Source: Lycium barbarum (lineage: Eukaryota; Streptophyta; Magnoliopsida; Solanales; Solanaceae). From it: a stretch of 64,000 nucleotides of DNA. Numbering within the stretch: position 1 is the stretch's first letter; every line of letters starts with the position of its first letter. Location of the stretch: NCBI RefSeq assembly GCF_019175385.1, contig NC_083341.1, positions 60,359,800-60,423,799 of the forward strand, read 5' to 3'. The notes beneath the pieces were generated by a model, which saw only the letters and a list, made by a program, of their open reading frames with translations, was not told the DNA's origin and did not search any database. Shown here in pieces: positions 48,185 through 59,598 of this stretch. Position numbers and translations under genes: made by a program.

Positions 48185-49935
48185 CTATTCAGGCAGAGCC
48201 CAAGTGAACCTGTTTCCAACACCAGTTGCACCCTTCTTGATTGGCTTGGTACTTCTAGTTGCAATCTTCAGATTTCTCTTCTTGTAGCTCATGTTCACCG
48301 GACACTTAATTTTGCAATGTACCAACTTTCCACATAAAATGGCAGTTTTGTCAAATCTCAGTCTTGTAATTAGATTATGCATTTGAATAGTGATACTTGA
48401 GAGCGATTGAGAAGCTTGAGTCCAACGGTTTTCCCTTTCAAGATCATGCTCTGTTCTCAACAGCTTTGCTCTGAGGTCTCTGGATATTTCTTCTCCAAGT
48501 GCAGCTCTCTTTTTACCCTTTCTAGTTCAACCTGAACCTCACTTGGCTCAATACTCAACCCATACTCTCTTGGTTTGATGGTCAGCTTAATGACTTCGGA
48601 TTAAAGAGCCAGGACTGATGAACCAAGTTGAGAAACCTGTTCTTTCAATAGTGAATTCTCCCTTTTAATTATGTCTTTAGAGGCTTCACAATTCAACAGT
48701 TGATCCTGTAAGCTTGTAAATTCACCTTGTAGCTTAACTCGTTTGGTGCTCAACTCTTGATATTCATCAATTAGGGTGTTCATCAAGGTCATCAGTTCTT
48801 CTTTTGAGGTTTGATATAACTTATCTTTGAGCCCGTAAGTGATTACCTTGATGTCCTCCTCCGTGTCTGTTTTTTAATAATCTGCAGCTATGAGAGCAGT
48901 GTGATCAATCTCTGCATCAAATTCGTCATCTGAACCCCAGACAGCTACCATCGCTTTTAAGGTTTCCTTGTTCTTCCTCACTTGCTCTTTCTTCTCCTTT
49001 TCTGCCTTCTCTCTTTTCCATTCAACTTCCCATAATGGACATTCTTTGATCAAGTGATCTGTTTTTTCACACTTGAAACATCCACTTGTTTGGGTTTCAT
49101 CAAAATTTCTCGTTCCTTCAGAAGTGTTGTCTTTTCTCCACTGATTTTCTCGTTTTAAGAAATTCTTGAAGTTTCTTGTAATCAAGGCCATGTCATCTTC
49201 GTCCTCTTCATATGTGGCTTTGAGTGCTAAAGATCTTTGTGAACTTGCTTCTTCTATTTTAGCATTCCCTATTTCCATCTCATAAGTCTTTAGATTTCCC
49301 ATTAGTTCATCTAGAGGATATCTCCTCTATGTCTTTTGCTTCCCTATGGCCGTGACTTTCATCTTGAAGGATTTTGGTAGGTTCGTAAGATTTTTTCTAT
49401 TGAATCCTCAGTGGAGATGACCTTTCCAAGTGAGTTTACTCATTCACGATTGAGGTGTATCGAGTGAACATCTCATCAACTGTCACTCCTGGCATATCCG
49501 GAAATTTTCATAATCGATGGAGAGAATGTCCTTCTTAAACTTTCTTACTTGACTTGTTCCTTCATGGTCAGTCTTCAAGGCATCCCAATTTTGCTTGGCT
49601 GTTGTGTATCCAGAGATTCTATTATACTCGTCTAGTCTAAGCCCGCAGATTAGTGCGTTCTTCGCCGTTGCGTTCTTTTCGAGCATCTTGTAATCTTTTT
49701 CATCATATTAAACCTTTTCTTTCCTTATCTCTGTTCCATTTTCTCCCTTCTTTTTGGGATATTTAGGTCCCTCAAAAACCTTATCCCATAACTTGTAATC
49801 TTCTACCTGTAGGTGGTCTTCCATGCGAGCCTTCCACCATTGACAGTATTGTCCATTGAACAATGGGGCCTTCAAGTTGATTGTCCCTCACTGTGTCCTG
49901 TAAGTGGTGAAAAATTCATCATGATCTTGTCTTAA
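48185..49935 (-). pseudogene. Degenerate copia gag with zinc knuckle
   Basis: Minus-strand pieces in order: LKAPLFNGQYCQWWKARMEDH (gag N-terminus, near 49880-49800), LEKNATAKNALICGL and YTTAKQNWDALKTDHEGTSQV (49686-49483), then a frameshifted part. At 49302-48874 come MGNLKTYEMEIGNAK and zinc knuckle CFKCEKTDHLIKECP (CX2CX4HX4C), and at 48792-48601 and 48460-48185 a coiled-coil and basic tail. Several stops and frameshifts show it is dead. Confidence 0.85.
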
Positions 49936-49975
49936 GGTGTTAGCCTTTTCAAAGAGAACCTGCTCTGCTACCACT

Positions 49976-51569
49976 TGTTGTAGTTGCACGACCTAAATAT
50001 TTATCCTAAGCAATTCCTAATTTTTGTCTAAGGATATAACACGTTGCTCTACCTGTTCTAAGTACGTGTTTGCACAATAATAATGAACAGGAAAGTAAAG
50101 GACACAATGGTTTTTACGTAAAAAGCACCCGGCTCACAAAGGCGATAAAAAACACGACCTACACCTCTGTAGGATTTTCCAAAAACTGCATTACAACAAT
50201 GAGCCACTGCAAATTTAGGTTACAACCTCTGTAACCTAGGAACTAACCTCTAATTCCTATCTTCCTAATCAACTTTTGACTAGCAAGCAACCTTTAAGTT
50301 AATCTCCAACTTGAAGATGTATTTACTATTTTTTGTACTAACTTGACTGCTTCTAATAAAGTGGATAAAGTACAACTCAATAGCCCAACTAATACAAAGT
50401 TTTCTAGACTTAAGAACTGGAAAACATTATACAGTAGAACAACTCCTTCAATCTTTCTTCTTGCACTAGGGATGCATGCTTGGATTCTTGATATATCTTT
50501 TGATCGCTCAATATTATGAATTCTCTCTTTGTGGGTGCTCAAACCTTATTCTTGGTAAGACATGAATATTTATAACATTGAGTGCACAACAGGTCGACAA
50601 ACATAAAACCCTCTTCGAGTAGGACCATGAGATGTCAGGATTTGTGTTGTAGTTGGGATTCTGTCTTGTTGAGGCCGCTTTTTGTCCTTGTAGAAGTCTT
50701 ACTAATCCCAACAAATATGGCAAGAAAATCTGCATATTTGACAGCCAAGTCTTTACCATAAATATGCAAATCCTAGTTGCTGTAGGACTTGCACTGGAAC
50801 ATGTTCACCAACCTGTTTCATCCACCTGCTTCGTCTATCTATGAATCTCTTCCCTATCTGAGATGGAACATGTTCACAAACTTGTTTCATCATCCCCTTC
50901 GCGTTCATTCCTGTAATTCTGTCTTGAGTCTGCTCTTGTGCTGGATGATGGAACATGTTGACAGACCTGTTTTATTAATCACATGTTGCTTTGTGTATGT
51001 CTTCTTCTTCATTCAGATTTATTCATTACTAGAATAAATCACGTCTTCAGCCTTGTCTAGCTCTTTGACTCTGATCGTATTCTTGTTCTATATTGGAACA
51101 TGTTTGCAGACTTGAGTCATATGTTTTGTCTGCAACTCTCTTTACTTGAACAATTTTTTCTGAACATTGTCCTCTGAGTCTTGAGTCATCTTCACGTTCT
51201 CTTCTCATGATCTCCTAATGTCTGGGTCATTCATCTACTGCACCTGATAACCTGACATCATTCTTATATTGCAACTGTTGACTCTTTTGATAGAACATGT
51301 TCTCATGCTTATTCTATTCTTCAATGAACTGCTCTAGGGATAAGTCATCTTCATTTCCTTTGCTCTGCATCTGTCTATGTTATAGATCATGTACTTGGGC
51401 TAGTTCCAACCATCCTGCTAGCTTGCATATCCCTGTGTTTGGTATATCTTTTGAACCTCAACCATCATCTGTCTAGCTTTGTTCAAATACTTTGTCTGAA
51501 CCTGGTTTCTTTGCATTGTAGGTTCACTTTGTCAATCATCAAAACTTCACACATGACTTTATGCGAACA
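49976..51569 (-). repeat. 5' LTR of the large copia element
   Basis: 1594 bp, paired with 41403-43001. The primer-binding site follows immediately on the minus strand. The frames inside it (for example 50514-50759) also occur in the other LTR and are not genes. Confidence 0.85.
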
Positions 51570-52391
51570 AGATCTTAATTGAATAGTTGTCCCAAGAGGT
51601 AAAAAGGATGACATCATCAGCATATGCTAGATGACTAATTCTTTTTTCCATTCACATTACTGTTGTAGCCTTTGTACCTATTCTTATCATGCAGCATGTC
51701 AATAATTTTAGAAAGCAACTTAGCAGTTAAAATGAAAGAGAAAGAGAGAGGGGATCTCCCTGTTTAAGACCCTTGATAGAGTAAAAGAAACCTTTTCTTT
51801 CCCTATTTATAATAATTGAATACCAAGCATCTGAGATTAGTCTCCAAACTAGATCAATAAAAAAAATTCGGAGAATCCAAATCTTCTCAAAATGAAAATA
51901 ATGCATAGCCAAGAGATCCTATCATAAGCTTTTTCCATATCTAATTTGAAGATAAGATTAGGATTATTGCCTCTATTAATACCATGAACAATTTCCTGAG
52001 TAAGTAGAATGTTCTCTGTGATGAGTCTCCCACTCATAAAGCCAGATTAGTTCTCTGATACTAACGTAGGCAAAAGTACATTCAGCCTAGTAGCCATTAT
52101 TTTAGAAATGATCTTATTGGAGAAATTAGTTTAACTGTTGGTCTAAGTTGTGAAAAAGTGGAGGGTTCATCTACTTTGGGAATCAAGACTAAACAAGTAT
52201 TGAAATGCTGCATTGCAGCTTCCCCAATTGCTTAATTTCCCTCAATCCAGTTTCCTTCAGAATTTTTAATTTTGTGTAGAGTAGTAGAGTAGCTTTCCTT
52301 CTCTTGTGCATGATGCAGCTGAAGAAGTACTTAGTGCAAGAATCACCCTCTTCAGTCCATTGAATATTAGAATTTTGTTGCAAGAGATTAT
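51570..52391 (-). pseudogene. LINE reverse transcriptase, N-terminal half with catalytic YADD
   Basis: After the solo LTR insertion the minus strand continues with WTEEGDSCTKYFFSC (52383-52189), then degenerate RPTVKLISPI. MSGRLITENILLTQEIVHGI and LIFKLDMEKAYDRISW follow at 52037-51849, and GLKQGDPLSLSLF-like residues at 51912-51727. The catalytic box reads LAYADDVILF with YADD at 51624-51613. Stops and frameshifts occur between these blocks. Confidence 0.9.
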
Positions 52392-55040
52392 TGTCACGAC
52401 CCGGCTAGGGGCCGCGACGGGTACCCGGGACTAACCACCGAGCACCGCTCGTACTATCATTACCTAACCCATTTAACAATCATTCATCTATTACCGGTTA
52501 ACTTTAAAAAGAGGATTTGTTTTTCATTACAAAAATATAACGCGTTGATACAAAAACATATTTCAATATACTTATACACATGCGTACTACCCATGTTGTG
52601 GAACCACACAACCCACACCGAGCATCTATGAGCCTCTATTGAGTGACATACAAATATATACACAAAAGGAACAACCAATTAGCACCTCCGGAAGATGGAG
52701 TGCTCTTCAGCTCGGCTAGTGACTCCTATCAGTCTGGGCCGCTTTCCCGTCTACCTGTGGGCATGAACACAACATCCAAAGAAAAGGATGTCAGTACGAA
52801 CATTGTACTGAGTATGAGAGGCATACATCAAGAAATAAAGTAAGAATAAGAAAGTAAAGTAAAGTAAGAACAAGGAGATAATCGATAACTGCTTGCCTCT
52901 TAAGGCGGATCCATGCATGCATACTCATAAAGCATCATATAGTAAATTGCTGCGGAACGCGCAGCCCGATCCATATGTCATCATATGTTAGTGCCGAGGA
53001 ACGTACGGCCCGATCCATAAATATAATAAGTTAGTGCCGAGGAACGTACGACCCGATCCATAACCCATATATCCCACGTCCGGGCATCCTGCGTCCGGGA
53101 TGGAATCATGATATGCCAGCTGTACAGGTAGCTATGCGTCTATAGCGCCTCACCTTTCCCCCTTTCCCCTGAAAACATTTTCATATCATATATATATATA
53201 TATATATACATAATATACATGGCATGCTGGAGGGCCCAAGGAAAAGCTGTAAGTACGTTGGAGTGACGTAAGGTCGAAAGCCTCCGATTGTGTTATGGAG
53301 TAATCATCGTCGCTTTGTCTCGCCTTGAAGGAGCAATTATTATAAGGCGAGACTATCAATGAAGAATAGAATTAAAAGAAAGCATAGAATAAAATCATGA
53401 ATTTCATAAGGCATCCATTCATATACTTTGGAAGATTTAGAAATAAAGTCACCATCCATGAATAAATTGAGAAATCAGTAAATAGCTCGACGTTCTCATA
53501 TAGTCCTTGAAATCATAAACTTGAAACTTTTAAACATAAGATTTGCTCTCATCATGGTCAGCATAATAATACTTTCACTTTTGACATCATCATTGTTATT
53601 GAAAACAATATCCACGGTCGTTATCATAACGCTCACATAATCGCAACCTTTGGTTTGGAAAATAGGAGTACTTTGGAAAACATTTATGAAATATCAAGAA
53701 GGAAATCGTGCTTCGGAATCTTAGATTATTTAACCTTTGATAGCAAGGAAAATATGGGAGCATTTATGAAATCGTAAGCTAGGGATCATGCCTTTGAAAG
53801 AAAGGGAATAGCCTCACATACCTTCGACGCTTACAATTCTTATTGCTTGCTCGTTCTCCCTTAATGCACTCGTATACCTTCAAGAGAATTCATGTCGTCG
53901 TTAGCTAAGTAATTACAAGAACGGACTACCATTTCTAAGGAAAATTGGGCAGCACTCCCTTCATTTCTAATACTTTCCCCATGTTTCATTTCCACTCTCA
54001 TACATTCGTAACGACACTCCCAATATTACTTTCAACAATCATCACTGATACACTTTGAGAAAAATCTACCATTTTCCTCCAATTTCTCCACATTCATGGT
54101 TATAGCGCGTTATCACGTTTTCTCGTATATAATACTTATTTCATGGTCTAGACGTTATTTATAACATACTCACAACTGTAGCTTATCAACATTCATGACT
54201 CCATTCAACTACTATTCAATTGTGCCACTATTTACCCATACAAGGCCCATTTTCTATGTTCTTATATATTTCAAGTATCTAAGCCTTCCAATACCTTGAA
54301 CCATATGGTATAGTCATGAAACATACCTTGGATGATGGTGGAACAAGCCTTGAGCAACAATACTCTTTTTATACCAAAACCCTATTTCAACCCTTTTGAG
54401 ATTTCTTGAAGAAGATGGCTTCCAATAGAGTCTCATGCACTTGCTTTCATGAATTAGATGTTGATGATCTTGGTTTCCCTTTGATCTCTTGAATTTTGTG
54501 GATGAATATTTGGAGAGCTTCTAGAGTGTTCTTGAATGGTGTAGATGCATAATGAAATAAAATGAAGCCTTGGTCCCCTTTATTAATTCAAAATCTGGTC
54601 TTTAATGAATTCCAGTCGGGGTGAACAGTGGTCGTAAACCACAGTTTACGAGCCGTAAACTGGTTTACGAGCCGTCCTCCCTGGTCGTATTTAAGCATGT
54701 CCAAAACAGAGAAGTTGGCTGAAGAATATTGCAGTTTACGATCGAGGTTTACGGTCCGTAAACCAGTTTACGGGCCGTATTCCAAGTCGTATTTAAGCAT
54801 TTCACCACTTAACAGAAAGTTGAAACTTGAAAGGCTGGAGGACGATGGTGGTTTACGGTCCGTAAATCACTTTACGGGCCGTATACCACTTCACGACCAC
54901 TGAGCTGAATCAAATTCCATAACTTTTTCATTTCCAAAAAATTCACGAATCATCACCCCTTGCTTAGTAAAACACCCCACACTCATACCCTTGTCGTTCT
55001 ATTCCTTGTACATGTACGGGGACTTTTCCGAGGTGTAACA
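52392..55040 (-). mobile_element. gypsy solo LTR, 2649 bp, with perfect 5-bp TSD
   Basis: Starts TGTCACGACCCGG and ends GAGGTGTAACA on the plus strand; these TG...CA ends are the inverted form of a Solanaceae gypsy LTR, so its transcription direction is minus. ATTAT stands at both 52387-52391 and 55041-55045. It splits the LINE between its endonuclease and RT parts. A TA microsatellite lies at about 53190-53208 and a cluster of palindromic ttacggnccgtaaa-type words at 54630-54900. The open frame at 54628-54903 is this repeat cluster. Confidence 0.92.
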
Positions 55041-55045
55041 ATTAT

Positions 55046-56062
55046 CCTGAAGCCCAGTCCACTTGATTTATTCAGCATTCACTCTATTCAGTTCCTGCCT
55101 ATTCTCCTCTTAATCATCATTGTCCATCTTCTGTTCCATGTCCAGAATAAGCTCCTCATGATTCTTAACATCTTGAAACACATCTCCTATAGTATTCTTG
55201 GACCATTGACTCAAAATTCTAGCAAGTCTCTTTAGTTTTTCTTGTAGGATCCACATGTAGATTCCTTGAACTTCCTCCTCCCAAGAACTCTGTACCACCC
55301 GTAAAAAACTTGGCTGTAAAGTTCAAAAGTTAAGAAACCTGAAATATTTAATGACATTGTTAGAAGATTCCTTACAAATAAGTAGAATAAGATTATGATC
55401 CGATAATCAACTGGCTTTTTGTTTCACCTGTGTATCACCCATATTATTGTTCCACTCCTCATTGTAAAGTACTCTATCAAGTCTTTTGCAAATTCTATTT
55501 TCCTTTTTCCTTCCATTTGTCCAAGTGAAAATGTTACCACTGTATCCAGCATCAACCAATCCACAATCATCCATGCAGGTTTTGAAGTCCATGCTCTGAC
55601 TAATTATATGAAGCCTACCATCCCTTTTCTCACTAGGAGAGAGGATAACATTGAAGTCCACTAAAACAGCCTATGAACCGTCAATTTTGTGCATATTCTG
55701 CCTTAGTTTGTACCATAATTTCTTCCTTTTTCTAGTAGTAGTCCTAGCATAAACTATAGTATACCAAAAAGTTTTGCTTAGTTGTCAAGTGCTTGATCTT
55801 CAAGGTAAGCTGGTGGTTGCTGTTGGAGATCACCGTACAATCCAAAGAATCATCCCAGAAACACCAAATATTGCCATTCGTGTTAACCATAGAATTAGAA
55901 AAACCACTTTTTCTATATTTTTCAAGATGAGACTCGTCTAGAAAGGTTCTTGCATTGTTGCAAATTGCACCTTGTGCATCTTCATAGTTTTAGTAATCCT
56001 TATAAAAGCTCTTTTTGAATTTTACCCCCCAATATTCCATGAAATTGTATTAATCATAAAAA
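55046..56062 (-). pseudogene. LINE ORF2 endonuclease domain (degenerate)
   Basis: The minus strand starts MINTISWNIGG, the usual opening of plant LINE endonucleases. It continues with NIWCFWDD and LTLKIKHLTT in shifted frames, then DFNVILSPSEKRDG (catalytic GDFN-like), CGLVDAGYSGNIFTWTNGR and RLDRVLYNEEW at 55661-55407, and a coiled linker (LKRLARILSQWSKNTIGDV) at 55298-55110. The endonuclease nicks target DNA for target-primed reverse transcription. Several frameshifts and stops make it inactive. Confidence 0.88.
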
Positions 56063-58133
56063 CATTGGCTTTAGGGGGTCAAGCAACACTGCTTCTCTGC
56101 CTTATTCTACTTCTGGATTTTAGTCCATCAGTGCTTCTACGTATAATCCTAGTACTCAACTCTCCAGAATCTATAATTGAAGTAATTTAAATTATTAATC
56201 AAATCCACACCATCTAGCCTAGTTCTTACAAAGTCATTAATCGCATTATGTTACTTCCACCCTTAAATCCCACCAACTTAACCATCCATAATGATCATAT
56301 TTTTTAAATTACTACTAATTTTACAGTAGAAAATGTTAGGAATTACTTTGAATGACAAGTCTACAAAAACCTAGATTTGGATCTTGAAGAACTACTTGAC
56401 TCGTTGGTGAAGACCTAAAATTTGAAAATTAAGGATGTTAATTAGTGTTAATCTCATCAAAATAATGGCAAATCTATGCTGTAAATTAGTGTTAATTAGT
56501 GTTAATCTCATTAGTGTTTATAGTGTTAATCTCATCAAAATAATGGCAAATCTATGCTGCAAATCTTACCTTTGGATGTTGAACTGAACCCAAACTCTTT
56601 TTCTCTTCAAAACGCTCTCAAGAAAGTGTAAAAATATTGAATTGTCTCTGCCCCCGAAATCACTCAAGTATTCAAAATTTCTAGGTCTTGCGCCTTGGTG
56701 GCACATCGTGCAAGAGGCTTGAAATTTCTGATTCTCTCCCATTCTGTCTATCGCATGATGAACACACAAGCTTATGAGGTAAGGTTGAAGAAGAAATTTT
56801 TTCAGTTAAAATATTCTACCATTGCTATCAGTAGAAAAAGCTACACGAGAGTCCAGAGTTGGATATGTGCAGTGAGTGTATGTTTTTGACACTTCAGGAC
56901 ATATTTTAGAAATGTTTGAGGACGATTGTTAAGCAGAGGAAAATACAATTACCGGAACCCTTTGAGTATTTGTATTCTAATTCATGTTTTTAGCCTGTAC
57001 ATGTGAAACAACTATTTGTGACATGTCGTATGACTTGATTTGCCAAGGGACTTGGGTGTGTTTTAGAACATTTTGAAGTTCAAAAGAAAAGTTGAAATTT
57101 TACAGGTATATGGTGAACAGAGATCAGGGAACAAGTCTCACGATCGTAAGAAGGTGTGACCAGGAATACCACAATAATAATGTTCAGACGCAAACGTGGA
57201 AAGGGGCCCCACGTTAACATCCGCGAATGTGAGACATGCAAGAGCGGCAATTGCGAGACTAGTGGACTCGGGCTTTGACTGTAAATGCGATAGAAGCTCT
57301 GCGATTGCAAGAGACCCCCAAGTATAAAATGAGTCTTTCATGAAAATTATCTATTTTTAGCATTCTTGAACATGGGGACTCACGTGTTCGCTTCAATTTT
57401 GGTCAAATATTGTCCTAAAACTTGAGGTAATGATTTTAAACCTCTATTAAGCTTAATACATGATTATCTATGAGTTTTTATGATAAAAACATGAGATTTA
57501 ATGGTAAATTATAGTGGAATTCTAACCTAAGCTCATACCATGGTAAATCTTAGATTTGAGTGGGTAATGGAACTCCGAAGTAGAAATTAAATACATATTT
57601 GGACTTACAAGAGAATGAGTAATCCAATTCTCTAATTTATTTCGGGGTTTGATCAAGTTTTCTGAGAATTGACTTTGACTAAAAAATAAGAACGAGTCAT
57701 GGTTAATTGATCCTGTTATTGCGTATGTTGAATTGATGAAGAAGTTTGATCATAGGAGATCAAGGAAATTGATAGAGCAGTTTTATGCTTGGAGTGGTTT
57801 GAATGCAAGTGAAACTTTTACCTCTTGATTTCTTAATTTTTTAAAAACATGACTTGAGAACTTGCATAGATGAATTACTTAGAGTGATGTCAAACTACCT
57901 AATATGTTTGGGTCTAGCACATGTTAGGACATGTATACCTATTTTTAGATAAATGCTACGTCTTGAGATACCTTCTTCTATGAAAACTATGTTATTTTCT
58001 CTTATGACTATTACATGATACTTTTGAGATGTTGAAACATATTTTACAGCTGATTTCGATCAATTAACCGAGAACTACATGCTAATTTTGCATTGACATT
58101 ATACTAGAAATGATTTGTGTCATCCGTATACAT
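56063..58133. other. Intergenic: LINE 5' flank and old gypsy LTR debris
   Basis: 56400-56570 contains a short local duplication of 'gtgttaatctcatcaaaataatgg'. 57110-57330 has gcgattgcaag/gcgaatgtgag-like words and a ggggccccacg block of the kind seen in Solanaceae gypsy LTRs, and the AT-rich stretch to 58130 fits an LTR body. No gene. Confidence 0.45.
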
Positions 58134-58147
58134 GGCTAATGACACCT

Positions 58148-58302
58148 ACAACAACAACAACAAACAATATGCCAGTGTAAGCTCACAAGTGGGGTTTGGG
58201 GAAGGTAGAGTGCACACAGACCTTATCCCTACCTCGTGGAGGTAGCCAGGTTTGGGGAAGGTAGAGTGCACACAGACCTTACCCCTACCTCGTGGAGGTA
58301 GA
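58148..58302 (-). mobile_element. SINE-like copy with internal 56-bp tandem duplication, 14-bp TSD
   Basis: On the plus strand it starts with (CAA)n, then gccagtgtaagctcacaagt. The block ggtttggggaaggtagagtg...gtggaggtag appears twice (starting 58193 and 58249, period 56). It is flanked by ggctaatgacacct at 58134-58147 and 58303-58316, a perfect 14-bp duplication. Same family as 16453, 2072 and 24440. Confidence 0.85.
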
Positions 58303-58382
58303 GGCTAATGACACCTGACATGTTTGCACTATTTGCTATTTTTTCTTGGTTGAGATGTGTTGATATTGGTGTCATATTACTT

Positions 58383-58558
58383 CACTGCTAAAAAAGTAGG
58401 AATTAGTGCCAGACAAATTTTGTAGCTAAATAATAAAATTTGTCGCTAATCCTATTTAGCGACAGTTTAGTGACGACTTATCTTAGATTATGTTAGCTAC
58501 GAGCAATTTAGAAATGAATTAGCAACGAAATTTGTAGCTAATTCCAGTGTTTTTAGTG
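58383..58558. mobile_element. CACTA-type MITE, 176 bp
   Basis: Starts CACTGCTAAAAAAG and ends GTGTTTTTAGTG; CTT flanks it at 58380-58382 and 58559-58561. The interior alternates tagctacgag and tagcgacag words in both orientations. Confidence 0.75.
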
Positions 58559-58561
58559 CTT

Positions 58562-59598
58562 GATTTAGAAGTCCATCAACGAGGGTCTATATTTGGTCAA
58601 GTAGTTCTATCCGTGAGGGCCTATAGCTCTAGTCTAGAAGTTCTATTGTGAGGGATTATTATCCGTGAATATGTGTAACATGATCATGTGATTATAATTA
58701 TTGTACATATTATGTATTGTTGTGATTATGTGCATTGTATCATAATGCATTCATGTACGATATGTTTAAGACTTTCTCCGAGAGGTATGGTAGGAGGACA
58801 CATCAATAATTTACTACTTCTCCGTGCGAATCATACAACTTGTACAACTGTTGGACACTCGTGATCAGCTTGAGGCTACATTATGATTCCAATGAGGTGA
58901 ACCAACCACTTTTTTGTGGTGGTGTTACTGTGTTTATTTCCTTGCGTATTTTGGGCTATGCTAGAAGGGTACTTAGTGTTATTAGATGTTCCATGACTAA
59001 TGTGGGATTATGAGTTATGTTGTACTCAGTAACGCTTGAATGCTTACGATTGTGGAATCTTTGGTAAAGGAGCCGGTTCACTTGGTAGGGTTAGGTGTTC
59101 TCTATTTTTTCCAGTCATGGCCTTTTAGATTGGATTATAACAAAATCATCTGAATTCAAGAACTCAACAACATGAGATAGCTAGTAGAGTCAAAATATAT
59201 AATTTTATTCAATTTATATTTTCTAAGGTACACATTTATAAAGATAAACACTCATAGTCTATATAGGAAACTAAATTTGACTTGTAAGTAAGACTCTCTT
59301 TTGTATAACACACTTCTTCCCTCACTACACTTGTACTTGTACATTTATCCTTCTTGTACTCAATGACATGTTAAGCATTTCCTGAATTTAACTTTTACTT
59401 TTATATGGTTTACTCTTATATGGTATCAAGAGGCTTCCAATCCTTCTCCTCCCACTGTCACAATCAACTCCAGTTTAGGCCTTCCCAACTAATTTTATTA
59501 TTCCAGCCTCTCAGTTCTTTTTTCAAACTTTCACTTACATATACACTTATCTAAGAGGAACTTTAACTCCACATTCAATTCGTCCTCAGTAATAGTTT
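58562..59598. other. Intergenic LTR remnants
   Basis: 58660-59100 looks like the 3' part of a gypsy LTR (gagaggtatggtaggagg and following words). 59130-59435 resembles a short copia LTR, followed by tggtatcaagagg (59437-59449), similar to a tRNA-Met primer-binding site. No coding domain can be read. Confidence 0.4.

Larger units (their letters stand above)
41403..51569 (-). mobile_element. Large copia-type LTR element with gag but no recognisable pol (TR-GAG-like), containing a gypsy solo LTR
   Basis: LTRs lie at 41403-43001 and 49976-51569, starting TGTTG and ending (C/G)AACA. The flanking 5-mers are aggtc (41398-41402) and agatc (51570-51574), one mismatch. The minus-strand order is 5' LTR (51569-49976), primer-binding site tggtagcagagc (49973-49962, one mismatch to the initiator tRNA-Met type), gag (about 49900-48185), a non-coding stretch, polypurine tract aaaaaggggaaatt (43015-43002 on the minus strand), 3' LTR. 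No RT or integrase motifs were found. The LTRs differ by roughly a tenth of positions by eye, so the insertion is old. The gypsy solo LTR at 44058-46719 landed in it later. Confidence 0.85.
38117..56062 (-). mobile_element. L1-type LINE on the minus strand, split by three nested insertions
   Basis: ORF2 can be followed from its first residues (56062, MINTISWNIGG) through endonuclease, reverse transcriptase, the C-terminal zinc-binding region and RNase H to about 38364, in four pieces: 56062-55046, 52391-51570, 41402-40929 and 39868-38364. Together they make about 3.8 kb, near full length for a plant LINE ORF2. Insertions lie at 52392-55040, 41403-51569 and about 39869-40928. All pieces carry frameshifts and stops. 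A T run at about 38120 on the plus strand may be the poly-A end. A TSD was not found, and the 5' limit beyond ORF2 is not fixed. Confidence 0.9.

Noticed and set aside
54628..54903. Plus-strand frame with repeated Arg-Lys-Pro-Val-type words
   Set aside because: It is the translation of the palindromic ttacggnccgtaaa array in the solo LTR.
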